The position numbers were made by a program, and so were the translations under genes. A DNA stretch of 64,000 nt from Gemmatimonadota bacterium. Lineage in GTDB: Bacteria > Gemmatimonadota > Gemmatimonadetes > Gemmatimonadales > Gemmatimonadaceae. The DNA is taken from contig JACQBG010000016.1 in the NCBI GenBank assembly GCA_016194585.1, positions 1 to 64,000 on the forward strand, read 5' to 3'. Below are positions 7,817-16,602 of this stretch, in pieces. The notes beneath the pieces were generated by a model. It did not search any database and was not told the origin of the DNA. It was given only the letters and a program-made list of their open reading frames with translations. How positions within the stretch are numbered: position 1 is the stretch's first letter; the number at the start of each line of letters is the position of its first letter.

Positions 7817-10750
7817 CTAGAACCGCGTCTTGATCTGCATGCGGAAGACACGGGGCGCAGGTTGCATCAGGAATCCGTTGTTGAACGTGAACGAGCTGGC
7901 GCCCGCCCAGTTCATGTTCGGATCGACGCAGTTGCAGTGGTCCCACCACCAGAGGTTCTGACCCGAGAACACGATCGCCGTGGCGCCGAAGCCCATGGGC
8001 TTGGAGAACGTCTCCGGCACGGCCCACGAGACGGACAGTTCGCGCAGGCGCACGTTGTTGCGGCTGTCGTAATAGTTCAGGATGCTGGCCCACTGGGCGA
8101 TCGAGTCGGCCTTGAAGGTGCGAGCGCCGTTCGGGCCGAGCGCGCCAAGGTACTCGTCGGAGCCGCCCTGACGGATGCGATAGGCGCGGTCGCCGTTGCC
8201 GAACGTGGCGCCCTGCTCCATCGAGAGCAGCATGTAGAAGGTGAACTGCCCGTAGCGGTACTGGTTCGACCACGAGGCGTTGAACGTCGGCAGGCCGGGG
8301 CCGAGGTACCGTGCCGTGTCACTGCGCGTGGTCACCGGGCAGCCGTAGCTCGGGCACGTGCCGCCGTTCTGCACCGAGAAGCCGGTCGGGACGCGGTCCC
8401 ACACGCCGCCGATCGGATAGCCGACGCGGAAGGCGTTGTTGCCGAGATTCACGCCGCCGAGATCGGTGATCTTGTTCGCGTTGCCATCGAACTTGAGGCC
8501 GGTGGTCCAGTCCTGCCGCCCGGTGGCGTAGACGCGATAGTTGACCGAGGCTTCCCAACCGTGGTTCTGCACTTCGCCGATGTTCACGCTCTGCGCCGTG
8601 CTGAAACCGGCCGAGGGCGGATACGACTTCGGCACGATGGCGTCGTTGGTGACCTGCCAGTACCAGGTGGCCTCGAGGCCGATGCGATCCTGCAGGAAGC
8701 CGGTCTCGAAGCCGACTTCCTTCTCGGTCGACCGCTCCGGACGGAGGTCGGCGTTGCCCGGGTTGAGCGGCACGATGCCGATGCCGGACGCGAAGACGGG
8801 GGTCGAGGCATAGCTGGTGAACGAATCGAACGGTCCGGGCATCTTGCCGGCCTGGCCCCAGGCGCCGCGGATGCGCGCCGCGCTGAAGAACGAGGGGAGG
8901 TAGCCGCCCTTCGTCATGTCGTACGAGATGTCGGCCTTCGGATACTTCTTGTAGCCGTAGTTCTTGCCGAACGCGGAGTTGCCGTCGGCGCGCACGCCGA
9001 GGGTCATGAACAGCTGGTCCTTCCAGGAGAGGCGGTCCTGCACGAGGAAGCCGATGTTCACCGTCTCGGTGTAGTTCTCGGAGGCCTGCGTCGTCGCGGC
9101 GGAGCTGAGCGAGTTGACGCCCGGGCCCGCGAAGGTGTTGCCGACGGAGATGAGCAGGCTCTCGATGTCCCAGAAGCCCTGGCCGCCCCACGAGAGGTTC
9201 GATTCGATGCCCGCGGGGAGCTTGAAGTTGTACTGACCGAGGTAGTCGACCGTGTAGCTCTTGTAGTTGCGGATGCCGAGGTTCTTCTGGCCGTTCGTGA
9301 CACCGGCGGGGCCGAAGGCGCCCGCGTACGGGAAGAAGCGGTCCTTGTGGTCGTTCGTGGCGTCCATGCCGATCGTCAACCGATTGGTCATGTTGGCCAT
9401 CGTCGCATGACTGACCGTGACGCCACCCTGCCAGCGATCGACGTCGGACTGGGTCGTCATCGTCTGGATGTCGGCGACCGGCACCCACGCCTCACCGTAC
9501 GGACGGGTCTTGCTGGCGGTGCGCGGATTGCCGTTGATCGCGTTGCCGAGGAGGGCGGTCCAGTTGTTGCCCGCCTGGATCTCGTTGATCAGGTTGCGCG
9601 TGTAGGCGGACTTCGTCTCGACCGTCCACTTGTCGTTCGGCGCGAACGAGAGATTGAGGCGGAGCGAGGCCTTGTTCTCGTCGTTCGGCTGGATCGAGCC
9701 CACTTCCTTCGAGAGCTGCAGCGAGGAGAAGTAGGTGCTGCGCTGCGTGCCGCCGGAGGCGCTCAGGTCGAAGGCCTGGTACGGGCCCTTCTTGATGAGG
9801 GTCTGGTTGGCGTCGAGAGCGCGCGTGCCGTCGGGCCCCGTGAAGAGCGGGAAGAGCGTGGTCGGCAGGTTGTGGCGCAGTTCCTCGTAGCCACCGCCGA
9901 GGCTCAGGTTCCACTCGGTCGGGCGGTCGCCGGAGCGGCCGCGCTTGGTGAAGATCTGGATGACGCCGTTGGAAGCGTCGGAGCCGTAGAGCGTGGCAGC
10001 CGCGGCGCCCTTGAGGACCTCGATGTGGTCGATGTCCTCGGGGTTGAGGTCGCCCATGCGGTCAGTCGACGCGCCGCCGCCGAAGGAGCAGCAGGCCCCG
10101 CCGCTGAACCACTCGGTCGCGCGCGTGTCGGCGCGGATGCCGTCGATGTAGACGGCGGGGCGCTGGTTGAGCGAGAGCGACGCCGTGCCGCGGATGCGGA
10201 TATCCTGGCCGGTTCCGACACCGCCACCCACGGTGGTGGCGCGGAGGCCCGCGACCTTGTTCTCGAGCAGGTGGCCGACGTCGCTGATGGCCATCTGGTC
10301 GGTGATGGCGGCGGCGTCGACGCTGGCGATGGAGGCGCCGACCTGACGCTTCTCGACCGCGCCGCCGGTACCGGTGACGACGACCTGCGAGAGTTCGAGC
10401 GCGCTCTCGGACATCTGGAGGTCGACGCGCGTCGTGTCGCCCGCGCGGACGGTGATCGACTTCGCCAGCGGCGTCATGCCGATGCGCGTCGCGCGCATCA
10501 CGCGCTCACCCGCGGCGACGTTGCGGATGCTGTAGCGCCCGCGGTCGTCGGTGCTCCCCACGCCGTACTGCTCGCCGACGACCTGCAACTTCACGCCGTT
10601 GAGCGGACGCCGGGTGGCGATGTCCGTGATGGTTCCGACAATGACGCCGGTCTGTGCGACGGCAGTACCTGCCGTGAGGGACACCGCGAGCAGCGCGACC
10701 GCGATGCTCGTGGGAAACCCACGTCCCCACGTTCGATGGGACAAGCTCAT
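7817..10750 (-). CDS. SusC/RagA-family TonB-dependent outer membrane transporter
   Basis: 977 residues. The start at 10750 is chosen because GGAGGGGAG directly precedes this ATG and a clean signal peptide follows (ending TAVAQ). Domains in order: carboxypeptidase-regulatory-like domain (GVIVGTITDIATRRPLNGV), plug domain (with the SusC-typical LNPEDIDHIEVLKGAAAATL), then a long beta-barrel ending in Phe (QIKTRF). It imports oligomers through the outer membrane using TonB energy, paired with the SusD lipoprotein downstream. The reading frame extends upstream to 10870, but that part is non-coding leader. Confidence 0.92.
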   Translation of the reverse strand: MSLSHRTWGRGFPTSIAVALLAVSLTAGTAVAQTGVIVGTITDIATRRPLNGVKLQVVGEQYGVGSTDDRGRYSIRNVAAGERVMRATRIGMTPLAKSITVRAGDTTRVDLQMSESALELSQVVVTGTGGAVEKRQVGASIASVDAAAITDQMAISDVGHLLENKVAGLRATTVGGGVGTGQDIRIRGTASLSLNQRPAVYIDGIRADTRATEWFSGGACCSFGGGASTDRMGDLNPEDIDHIEVLKGAAAATLYGSDASNGVIQIFTKRGRSGDRPTEWNLSLGGGYEELRHNLPTTLFPLFTGPDGTRALDANQTLIKKGPYQAFDLSASGGTQRSTYFSSLQLSKEVGSIQPNDENKASLRLNLSFAPNDKWTVETKSAYTRNLINEIQAGNNWTALLGNAINGNPRTASKTRPYGEAWVPVADIQTMTTQSDVDRWQGGVTVSHATMANMTNRLTIGMDATNDHKDRFFPYAGAFGPAGVTNGQKNLGIRNYKSYTVDYLGQYNFKLPAGIESNLSWGGQGFWDIESLLISVGNTFAGPGVNSLSSAATTQASENYTETVNIGFLVQDRLSWKDQLFMTLGVRADGNSAFGKNYGYKKYPKADISYDMTKGGYLPSFFSAARIRGAWGQAGKMPGPFDSFTSYASTPVFASGIGIVPLNPGNADLRPERSTEKEVGFETGFLQDRIGLEATWYWQVTNDAIVPKSYPPSAGFSTAQSVNIGEVQNHGWEASVNYRVYATGRQDWTTGLKFDGNANKITDLGGVNLGNNAFRVGYPIGGVWDRVPTGFSVQNGGTCPSYGCPVTTRSDTARYLGPGLPTFNASWSNQYRYGQFTFYMLLSMEQGATFGNGDRAYRIRQGGSDEYLGALGPNGARTFKADSIAQWASILNYYDSRNNVRLRELSVSWAVPETFSKPMGFGATAIVFSGQNLWWWDHCNCVDPNMNWAGASSFTFNNGFLMQPAPRVFRMQIKTRF

Positions 10751-10991
10751 CTCCCCTCCACAAGGTGGTGTGTCGGTTCGGCCTACTTGGTGTAACGATT
10801 GTCGGTAACCCGTTACGTCGAGCCCATAATGCGACAGCGTGATCTGAGTCGCAATCCTCGTGTGATACACTGCGTATATGTACGGATGAGTACGCGTAAC
10901 CGGTTCTCAGTCGCCGCCGCAACCCAAGGAATCGCACTCTAAAGCGACTACTCGACTAGCCGACGCGCTGTCACAGATCGCAGTTTGCAAG
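10751..10991. promoter_or_regulatory. divergent intergenic region between SusC and the di-haem peroxidase gene
   Basis: 241 bp with lower GC than its surroundings. It contains a short inverted repeat GTAACCCGTTAC (10805-10816) and related GTAAC motifs at about 10792 and 10895 (CGTAACCGGTT). These could be operators for a regulator of the SusC locus. I could not identify a convincing -35/-10 pair on either strand. Confidence 0.35.
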
Positions 10992-12179
10992 ATGCTCGCC
11001 GCGCTTCGAGTCCGCGTCCCAGCGACATCACGCCTCGTTCGCATCGGTGTGCTGGTGTCTGCATCGGCCCTCGTCGCTTGCCGCGGCGCCGACGCCCTGC
11101 TTCCCAGTGGCGATCCCCGAGCGTTCCGCTGGAACCTCCCGGAGGGAGTCCCCGCCCCGCGCATCCCAGCCGACAATCCGATGTCGGACGCGAAGGTCGC
11201 GCTCGGCCGACGGCTCTTCTACGACCCGCGGCTCTCGGCGAATGGCGCGTTCTCCTGCTCGTCGTGCCATCACCAGGCGAAGGCGTTCGCGGACGGACGC
11301 AACCGGCCGTTCGGCGTCACCGGGCAGCTGCATCCGCGCAACAGCATGGCGCTGGCGAACGTGGCGTACGAAGCGCGCTACGGGTGGGCGGATCCGAACA
11401 CGGCGTCGCTCGAAGCGCAGGCGCGGATCCCCCTCTTCGGCGAAGCGCCCATCGAGCTCGGGCTGCGCGGCAAGGAGGACACGCTGCTGGCCCGCCTGCG
11501 CGCGGTGCCGATCTACGCGGCGCTGTTCCGGTCAGCGTTCGCGCGCGACACGCAGCCTGTGACGATCGACAACGCCGTGCGAGCGTTGGCGGCGTTCGAG
11601 CGCACGCTGATCTCCGTGAATTCGCCTTATGACCTGGACGCGCGTCGGACCGGCGCACCGTTGCCTCCCGCGGCGAAGCGTGGCGCGGCCCTCTTCTTCA
11701 GCGACCGGCTCAAGTGCGCGCGCTGCCACTCGGGGCCGTTCTTCACGAACGCGGCGCGCGCGACGGGGGCCGCCGAGGGCGCGCCGGAGTTCTTCAACAC
11801 CGGGTTGTACAACGTCGGCGGCACGGGCGCCTATCCGGAGCCGAACACCGGGTTGTACGCGGTGACGGGTGTCGCCACCGACATGGGACGGTTCAAGGTG
11901 CCGTCGCTGCGCAACGTCGCCGTGAGCTATCCCTACATGCACGACGGTTCGGTGGCGACGCTCGACGATGCGATCGACCATTACGCGGCGGGTGGGCGCA
12001 CGGTGACGCTCGGTCCCGGCACCGGCGTCGGACGGGCGAACCCATACAAGAGTCCGCTCGTCGCGGGATTCGCGATCACGCCGGCGGAGCGATCGGACCT
12101 CGTCGCCTTCCTGCGCGCGCTCACCGACTCGACGTTCCTCACGGACGCACGATTCTCGAACCCGTGGATCGTGCGTTGA
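10992..12179 (+). CDS. MauG/cytochrome-c-peroxidase family di-haem lipoprotein
   Basis: 395 residues. A lipobox LVAC (Cys30) implies a lipid-anchored periplasmic protein. Two haem c motifs are present, CSSCH (about 89-93) and CARCH (about 242-246), as in bacterial cytochrome c peroxidases and MauG relatives. FKVPSLRNVAVSYPYMHDG near the C-terminus is the family's conserved haem-proximal segment. It would reduce hydrogen peroxide or oxidise a periplasmic partner. It is divergent from SusC and followed by a very strong hairpin, so it is probably monocistronic. Confidence 0.87.
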   Translation: MLAALRVRVPATSRLVRIGVLVSASALVACRGADALLPSGDPRAFRWNLPEGVPAPRIPADNPMSDAKVALGRRLFYDPRLSANGAFSCSSCHHQAKAFADGRNRPFGVTGQLHPRNSMALANVAYEARYGWADPNTASLEAQARIPLFGEAPIELGLRGKEDTLLARLRAVPIYAALFRSAFARDTQPVTIDNAVRALAAFERTLISVNSPYDLDARRTGAPLPPAAKRGAALFFSDRLKCARCHSGPFFTNAARATGAAEGAPEFFNTGLYNVGGTGAYPEPNTGLYAVTGVATDMGRFKVPSLRNVAVSYPYMHDGSVATLDDAIDHYAAGGRTVTLGPGTGVGRANPYKSPLVAGFAITPAERSDLVAFLRALTDSTFLTDARFSNPWIVR

Positions 12180-12198
12180 GTCGCGGTGGGGGCGGAAA

Positions 12199-12237
12199 CG
12201 AGACGGCCCCGGCGATGGGATCGCCGGGGCCGTCTCG
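12199..12237. terminator. bidirectional terminator, 18-bp perfect stem
   Basis: A perfect 18-bp inverted repeat with a 3-nt loop, GC-rich at its centre, lies 19 bp after the peroxidase stop codon and 27 bp past the 3' end of the minus-strand tRNA-Lys gene. It can serve both converging transcripts. It lacks a U-tract, but its stability and placement are persuasive. Confidence 0.8.
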
Positions 12238-12264
12238 AATCAACCGGTCGTCACGACCGTCTCA

Positions 12265-12337
12265 TGCGCCCTGTAGGAATCGAACCTACAACCTAGTGAT
12301 TAAGAGTCACTTGCTCTGCCAGTTGAGCTAAGGGCGC
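12265..12337 (-). tRNA. tRNA-Lys (anticodon CTT)
   Basis: A 73-nt cloverleaf on the minus strand. The acceptor stem is GCGCCCT/AGGGCGC with discriminator A, the loop is CTCTTAA with anticodon CTT, and GGTTCGATTCC forms the T arm. CCA is not encoded. It is last of three tRNA genes downstream of rdgB and is followed by the strong hairpin at 12199-12237. Confidence 0.96.
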
Positions 12338-12371
12338 GTGTCGTTCCTGATACCCGCGCTGTATCGCAAGG

Positions 12372-12445
12372 CGCGCCAGGAGGGAATCGAACCCCCGACC
12401 TGGAGCTTAGAAGGCTCCCGCTCTATCCAACTGAGCTACTGGCGC
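12372..12445 (-). tRNA. tRNA-Arg (anticodon TCT)
   Basis: A 74-nt cloverleaf on the minus strand. The acceptor stem is GCGCCAG/CTGGCGC, U8-A9 are in place, the anticodon loop is CTTCTAA with TCT (reads AGA), and the discriminator is G. CCA is not encoded. AGA is a rare codon in so GC-rich a genome. Confidence 0.96.
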
Positions 12446-12503
12446 CTCGTCGGAAAGAAACCGTACTCTTCGTCGCACGTACCCGTGCATCTCGCACGCT
12501 ACA

Positions 12504-12577
12504 TCGGGGCGGCCGGATTCGAACCGGCGACCTCCTGCTCCCAAAGCAGGCGCGATACCGGGCTACGCTACGCCCCG
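12504..12577 (-). tRNA. tRNA-Pro (anticodon TGG)
   Basis: A 74-nt cloverleaf on the minus strand. The acceptor stem is CGGGGCG/CGCCCCG, the anticodon stem is CCTGC/GCAGG, and the loop TTTGGGA carries TGG. It starts 38 bp after the rdgB stop, so it may be read through from the lptE-rph-rdgB operon. Confidence 0.96.
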
Positions 12578-12615
12578 CGAACCGAGCCGAATCTTAGTCG
12601 GCAACGCACCCCGGG

Positions 12616-13245
12616 TCAACCGTCGGCGCGAAGATACGCGTCGAGTACGGCGCGCACGGCGCGCGCCCGATGGCTGACGCTCGCCTTCTCGTCGAGCGTG
12701 GCCTCGGCGAACGTCACGCCGAGTTCGTCGCTCCTGAACCAGGGGTCGTAGCCGAACCCGTTCGCGCCGTGCGGCGCGAGGCCGATGGTGCCGCGCGTCT
12801 CGCCCCGCGCCGACCACGTGCGGTCGCGCTCGACGATGACGGCGACGCAGACGTAGCAGGCGCGGCGGTCGGCGACCCCCTCGAGGGCGGCGACGAGGGC
12901 GGCATTGTTGGCGTCGTCGAGCGCCTGCGCCTCGAGCGCGACGTTCGCCCATCGCTTGCTGCGCACGCCGGGGCGTCCGTCGAGCGCCGCGACGGTGAGG
13001 CCGGAGTCCTCGGCGAGCACGGCCCGCCCCGGGGCGAGGGCGGAGAACCACCGCGCCTTGGCGAGCGCGTTCTGCTCGAAGGTGTCGAACGCCTCGATGG
13101 TCGACTCGCGCGGGTCCTCGACGAACCCCGCCTCGGCGAGCGACTCCGCGGCGATCCCCTTCTCGGCGAGGAGCGGCACCAGCTCGCGCATCTTGCCCGC
13201 GCTGCGCGTCGCGACGAGGAGCGGAGCGCGCGAGTGCGTGCTCAC
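12616..13245 (-). CDS. rdgB: XTP/dITP diphosphatase (RdgB/HAM1 family)
   Basis: 209 residues from a GTG start that overlaps the rph stop as GTGA. It hydrolyses dITP, XTP and ITP to monophosphates, cleansing the nucleotide pool. Family motifs are complete: [10 protein letters not shown] at the N-terminus, AEDSGL in the middle, GFGYDPWF, and SHRARA near the end. The reading frame is open far upstream (to 13872), but that portion is the antisense-free shadow of rph. Cytosolic. Its pairing with rph is widespread in bacteria. Confidence 0.95.
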   Translation of the reverse strand: MSTHSRAPLLVATRSAGKMRELVPLLAEKGIAAESLAEAGFVEDPRESTIEAFDTFEQNALAKARWFSALAPGRAVLAEDSGLTVAALDGRPGVRSKRWANVALEAQALDDANNAALVAALEGVADRRACYVCVAVIVERDRTWSARGETRGTIGLAPHGANGFGYDPWFRSDELGVTFAEATLDEKASVSHRARAVRAVLDAYLRADG

Positions 13246-13964
13246 CCGTCGAGCGCGCGCCGCTGCGCGGCGTCGAGCTCGCCGATCGCGCGCGTGGCGG
13301 CGTCGAGGAGCGCGCCCATCTCCTCGCGGCGGAACGTGCCGTGCTCGCCCGTGCCCTGGACCTCGACGAACCGCCCTTCGCTGCTCATGACGACGTTCAT
13401 GTCGACGTCGGCGCGCACGTCCTCGACGTACTCGAGGTCGCAGCGCACCTCGCCACCGATGACGCCGACGCTCACGGCGGCGACGCGCCGGCGCACGGGG
13501 CTCGCGGCGACGCGCCCGGTGCGCACCATCCACGCGAACGCGTCGGCGACGGCGACGCTGGCCCCGGTGATGGCGGCGGTGCGCGTGCCGCCGTCGGCCT
13601 GCAGCACGTCGCAGTCGACCTTCACGGTGTACTCGCCCCACTTGAAGTCGTCGAGCATGGCGCGCACGCTGCGGCCGATGAGGCGCTGGATCTCCTGGGT
13701 GCGGCCGCCGAGCTTGTCGCGCTCGCGCGCGGTGCGCGTGTGCGTCGCGCGCGGGAGCATCGCGTACTCGGCGGTGATCCACCCTTCCCCGCGTCCCTTC
13801 CGCCAGCCGGGGACGCCGTCCTCGACGCTGGCCGTGCAGAGCACGCGCGTGTTGCCGAAAGCGATGAGGCACGAGCCTTCGGCGTACGGCGCGGCGGCGC
13901 GCTCGATGGAGACGGGACGGAGCGCGAGCGGGGCGCGGCCCTGGGGGCGCGGTTCAACGGCCAC
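13242..13964 (-). CDS. rph: ribonuclease PH
   Basis: 240 residues, phosphorolytic 3' tRNA-trimming exoribonuclease. Conserved segments include [52 protein letters not shown] and [15 protein letters not shown], and the phosphate-binding GGTRT is intact. The GTG start at 13964 overlaps the upstream adenylyltransferase stop by 11 bp. Longer versions of the frame run into that gene and are not needed. The stop overlaps rdgB as GTGA. Confidence 0.95.
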   Translation of the reverse strand: MAVEPRPQGRAPLALRPVSIERAAAPYAEGSCLIAFGNTRVLCTASVEDGVPGWRKGRGEGWITAEYAMLPRATHTRTARERDKLGGRTQEIQRLIGRSVRAMLDDFKWGEYTVKVDCDVLQADGGTRTAAITGASVAVADAFAWMVRTGRVAASPVRRRVAAVSVGVIGGEVRCDLEYVEDVRADVDMNVVMSSEGRFVEVQGTGEHGTFRREEMGALLDAATRAIGELDAAQRRALDG

Positions 13965-14460
13965 GGAGTCTCTCGACGGTTGCGGTGGTGGAATGGCCCG
14001 GCGTGATCGGGACGATGACGACGCGTCCGCCACGCGCGGTGACCTCGGCGGCGCCGACGACCGTGTCGGGCGCGTAGTCGCCCCCCTTGACGATGACGTC
14101 GGGAAGGAGCCGGCGGACGAGCTCGAGCGGTGTGTCCTCGCCGAAGACGACGACGGCGTCGACCATCTCGAGCGCGGCGAGCACATATGCGCGTTCGCTC
14201 TCGGCGCGGACCGGACGCTCGGGGCCCTTGCCCAAGCGCCGCACCGACGCGTCGGCGTTCAACCCGACGACGAGCCGGTCGCCCTCGGCGCGGGCGTGGC
14301 GCAGCACATCGATGTGCCCCGGATGGAGGAGGTCGAACACGCCGTTGGTGAAGACGACGCGCTCACCGGCGGCGGCGGCGCGCTCGCGCCAGGCGGCGGC
14401 CTCGGCCCAGGAGAGGATCTTCCGGTGCGGGTCGAGCGGCGGTCGCGGCGGCCCGCTCAG
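13954..14460 (-). CDS. D-beta-heptose-1-phosphate adenylyltransferase (HldE C-domain type)
   Basis: A nucleotidyltransferase of the RfaE domain II family. The motif [13 protein letters not shown] binds ATP, and [13 protein letters not shown] is typical of the group. It makes ADP-heptose for LPS core. Only the adenylyltransferase domain is present, without the sugar-kinase domain. The coding frame is open to the stop of the gene upstream. No ATG, GTG or TTG lies before the essential FTNG motif, so the start may be CTG at 14460 (CTGA overlap), giving 168 residues. Starting at the GTG at 14340 would delete half the active-site motif. The product is clear; the start is uncertain. Confidence 0.82.
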   Translation of the reverse strand: MSGPPRPPLDPHRKILSWAEAAAWRERAAAAGERVVFTNGVFDLLHPGHIDVLRHARAEGDRLVVGLNADASVRRLGKGPERPVRAESERAYVLAALEMVDAVVVFGEDTPLELVRRLLPDVIVKGGDYAPDTVVGAAEVTARGGRVVIVPITPGHSTTATVERLRGR

Positions 14461-14810
14461 AAGGCCCCCGTGGCCTGCGGGCTCAGGTGAAGCTCGTAGA
14501 CGAAGCCGGGGAGTTCGATGTGGGCCGAGTAGTCGGCCCAGATGAAGATCGCGTGCGGCGTCCGCCGCACCTGGATGTTCTGCGCGCTCTCAGGGAGGTT
14601 CAACGAGTCGGCGAGATCGGCGAGCCGGCGCCGAATGACGGTGTCGGTGCGATGCGGCGCGTAGATCGCCTCGCTGCGCATGCGGTCGAGGAACGTGTAA
14701 TAGGCCCAGCCGACCTGCGCGACGTTGACCGCGAAGTAGCCGATGGCGGCGATCACGAGGAGCGTCACCAGGCAGCCCAGCTGGCTCGCACCACGGCGTA
14801 CTCTCACCAT
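14457..14810 (-). CDS. small single-pass membrane protein, unknown function
   Basis: 117 residues with a basic N-terminus ([10 protein letters not shown]) and one membrane segment at about 11-33 ([20 protein letters not shown]), then a roughly 80-residue soluble domain predicted outside the cytoplasm. Topology resembles DUF4845-type proteins, but I cannot confirm that. It overlaps lptE by 7 bp and is followed directly by the heptose adenylyltransferase, so it is part of an envelope-related operon. Confidence 0.7.
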   Translation of the reverse strand: MVRVRRGASQLGCLVTLLVIAAIGYFAVNVAQVGWAYYTFLDRMRSEAIYAPHRTDTVIRRRLADLADSLNLPESAQNIQVRRTPHAIFIWADYSAHIELPGFVYELHLSPQATGAF

Positions 14811-15310
14811 TGCGATTGCGCTCCCTCGATGATCTCCGTGACGATGCGATCGACGGCTTGCTTGCGGCCGTCGGCCTCGGCGTTCTCCGAGTATTCGCCC
14901 TGCGCGGTGATGCCCTTCTTCGACCAGAGCGTCTTCTGCGTGGTCTGGTCGATGATCTCGACGTCGACGACGAGTGAGAGGCGGCGCCGCGCGCTGACCG
15001 CCTGGTTCGGGTTGGCGCTGTAGCCGACCGGGTCGTCGATGCTGAACTTAGCGATCGTGCCGCGCACGACGGCGTCGGCCTTCGCCTCGGTGGCCTCGCG
15101 CAGCCCGAGCCGCGAGGCGAACTGCTTGCGCAGCGCCTCGCTCAGTTCGCGCTGCAGTTCGGCGCTCGCCGTCTCGTTGTCGAACGGGAGGACGGCGACG
15201 GTGCGGATGTTCGCCGGGAGGCCGCCGCCCGAGAACCCATAGGGGAAGTGGCACCCCGCGGTCGCGAGCAGCGCGATGGCGAGGACGATGGCACGCGCGG
15301 GGAGGCGCAT
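14804..15310 (-). CDS. lptE: LptE-like LPS-assembly lipoprotein
   Basis: 168 residues. A lipoprotein signal ends ATAGC (Cys20). The body has the NIRTVAVLPFDNET and ELQRELSEALRKQF pattern found in LptE/RlpB-like proteins of non-proteobacterial diderms, followed by strand-rich ADAVVRGTIAKF and a VDVEIID segment. It should plug the LptD outer-membrane channel that inserts LPS. Neighbouring lpxH and heptose adenylyltransferase genes support an LPS role. Sequence divergence in this family makes the name probable rather than certain. Confidence 0.75.
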   Translation of the reverse strand: MRLPARAIVLAIALLATAGCHFPYGFSGGGLPANIRTVAVLPFDNETASAELQRELSEALRKQFASRLGLREATEAKADAVVRGTIAKFSIDDPVGYSANPNQAVSARRRLSLVVDVEIIDQTTQKTLWSKKGITAQGEYSENAEADGRKQAVDRIVTEIIEGAQSQW

Positions 15311-15342
15311 GTCACGGAATGTCGGGCGCACGGCGCGTGGCG

Positions 15343-15765
15343 TCAACGGCCGGCCTCGTCGGGCTCGACCGCCGAGGCGAGCATGGCACGGATCGGCGCC
15401 GGCATCGAGGCGGGGCGGCCGGCGGCGGCGATCGAGACGAGCGTGATGCGCGCGGTGGCGAGGCGCGCACCGTCGGGGCGGCGCGTGATGTCGTAGTCGA
15501 AGGTCACGCCGCGCGACCGCGCGTCGACGAGCCGCGTCTCGACCCGCACCTCGTCGTCGTAGCGCGCACTCGCGTGCAGCCGCAGGTGGACGTCGGAGAC
15601 CGCCAACATCACCCCTTCTCGCTCCATGTCCGCGTAGCTCATGCCCAGGCGCCGTATGAGGTCGGTGCGGCCGATCTCGCACCACACCAGGTAGTTGGCA
15701 TGGTACACCACACCCATCTGGTCGGTCTCGGCGTAGCGGACGCGGAAGTCGCTCGTGCAGGACAT
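15343..15765 (-). CDS. YbgC-like acyl-CoA thioesterase (hotdog fold)
   Basis: 140 residues. The motif FRVRYAETDQMGVVYHANY is the 4-hydroxybenzoyl-CoA thioesterase/YbgC signature, with the catalytic Asp in ETDQMG and the Tyr in HANY. It hydrolyses acyl-CoA or acyl-ACP thioesters; YbgC is linked to envelope and phospholipid metabolism in the Tol-Pal locus, but no tol genes are seen here. It is the first gene of the lptE-rph-rdgB minus-strand run and diverges from lpxH. Confidence 0.85.
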   Translation of the reverse strand: MSCTSDFRVRYAETDQMGVVYHANYLVWCEIGRTDLIRRLGMSYADMEREGVMLAVSDVHLRLHASARYDDEVRVETRLVDARSRGVTFDYDITRRPDGARLATARITLVSIAAAGRPASMPAPIRAMLASAVEPDEAGR

Positions 15766-15792
15766 GCGGGCGTTGGCCGTGGGCGGAAGGTT

Positions 15793-15821
15793 TTGTAAAG
15801 ATAACGCGCGAGCACTAGCTT
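15793..15821 (+). promoter_or_regulatory. probable leaderless promoter of lpxH
   Basis: TTGTAA (15793-15798), a 17-bp spacer and TAGCTT (15816-15821) end only 7 nt before the lpxH ATG at 15829. The transcript would start at or beside the ATG. No Shine-Dalgarno sequence is visible upstream, which fits a leaderless mRNA. Confidence 0.55.
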
Positions 15822-15828
15822 CCGGCAC

Positions 15829-16602
15829 ATGTTGCCGACCCCGTGTTACGTGTTGTCGGACGCCCACTTGGGCACCGCCCCGCCGGATACCGAGCCGGCG
15901 CTGGTCGCGTTGCTCGACCGGGCGCGGCGCGAGGCGAAAGCGGTGGTGCTGAACGGCGACGTGTTCGACTTCTGGTTCGAATGGCGTCACGTCATCCCGC
16001 GTACGGGGATCCGCACGCTGGGCGCGCTCGCGGCGCTCGCGGACGCCGGGATCCCGGTGCTGTGGATCGCGGGGAACCACGACTGCTGGGGAGGCGACGT
16101 GCTCACGCGGGACGTGGGGGTGCAGTTCCACGTGGGCGCGTGGCGCGGCGCGATCGGCGGCTGGCGCACGCTGATCGAGCACGGGGACGGTCTGCGCGAG
16201 AAGGAGGATGCGCCGTACCGGCGGCTGCGGTCCGTGCTCCGGCATCCGCTGGCCATCTGGGCGTTCCGTCGCGTGCTGCACCCCGACTTCGCGACGCGCA
16301 TCGCGATCGCGTCGTCGCACACGAGCCGCGATTCGCGCCCGCGCGATGGCGGCGAGGGACTGCGGCGCGTCGCCGAGGCGCGGCTGATCGAGGAGCCGTC
16401 GCTCGACCTGTACGTGTTCGGGCACTCGCACGTGCGGGCGTTCGAACGGACGGCGCATGGGCAGGTGTACGCGAACCCGGGCGCGTTCCTCGATGAACCG
16501 GCGTTCCTGCGTGTCGACGCCGACCGCATCGAGGGCTGCGTGCTCGATGGCGCGGGGGTCCGCGTGCTCGGCGCGTTCGAGCGCCGCTCGGGTCAGCGGT
16601 AG
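15829..16602 (+). CDS. lpxH: UDP-2,3-diacylglucosamine diphosphatase (LpxH-like metallophosphoesterase)
   Basis: 257 residues with all calcineurin-type metal motifs: LSDAHLG, GDVFDFWF, GNHDCW, HGDG and GHSHV. GDVFDFWFEW and the Arg-containing insert are typical of LpxH, which removes UMP from UDP-diacylglucosamine in lipid A synthesis at the inner face of the membrane. It is the only plus-strand gene in this stretch; its 3' end overlaps the convergent secreted-protein gene by 10 bp. An LpxG/YbbF-type variant is possible. Confidence 0.87.
   Translation: MLPTPCYVLSDAHLGTAPPDTEPALVALLDRARREAKAVVLNGDVFDFWFEWRHVIPRTGIRTLGALAALADAGIPVLWIAGNHDCWGGDVLTRDVGVQFHVGAWRGAIGGWRTLIEHGDGLREKEDAPYRRLRSVLRHPLAIWAFRRVLHPDFATRIAIASSHTSRDSRPRDGGEGLRRVAEARLIEEPSLDLYVFGHSHVRAFERTAHGQVYANPGAFLDEPAFLRVDADRIEGCVLDGAGVRVLGAFERRSGQR

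Noticed and set aside
12265-12577. tRNA cluster as an attachment site for an integrated element
   Set aside because: No integrase, no duplicated tRNA 3' end and no change in gene style on either side.
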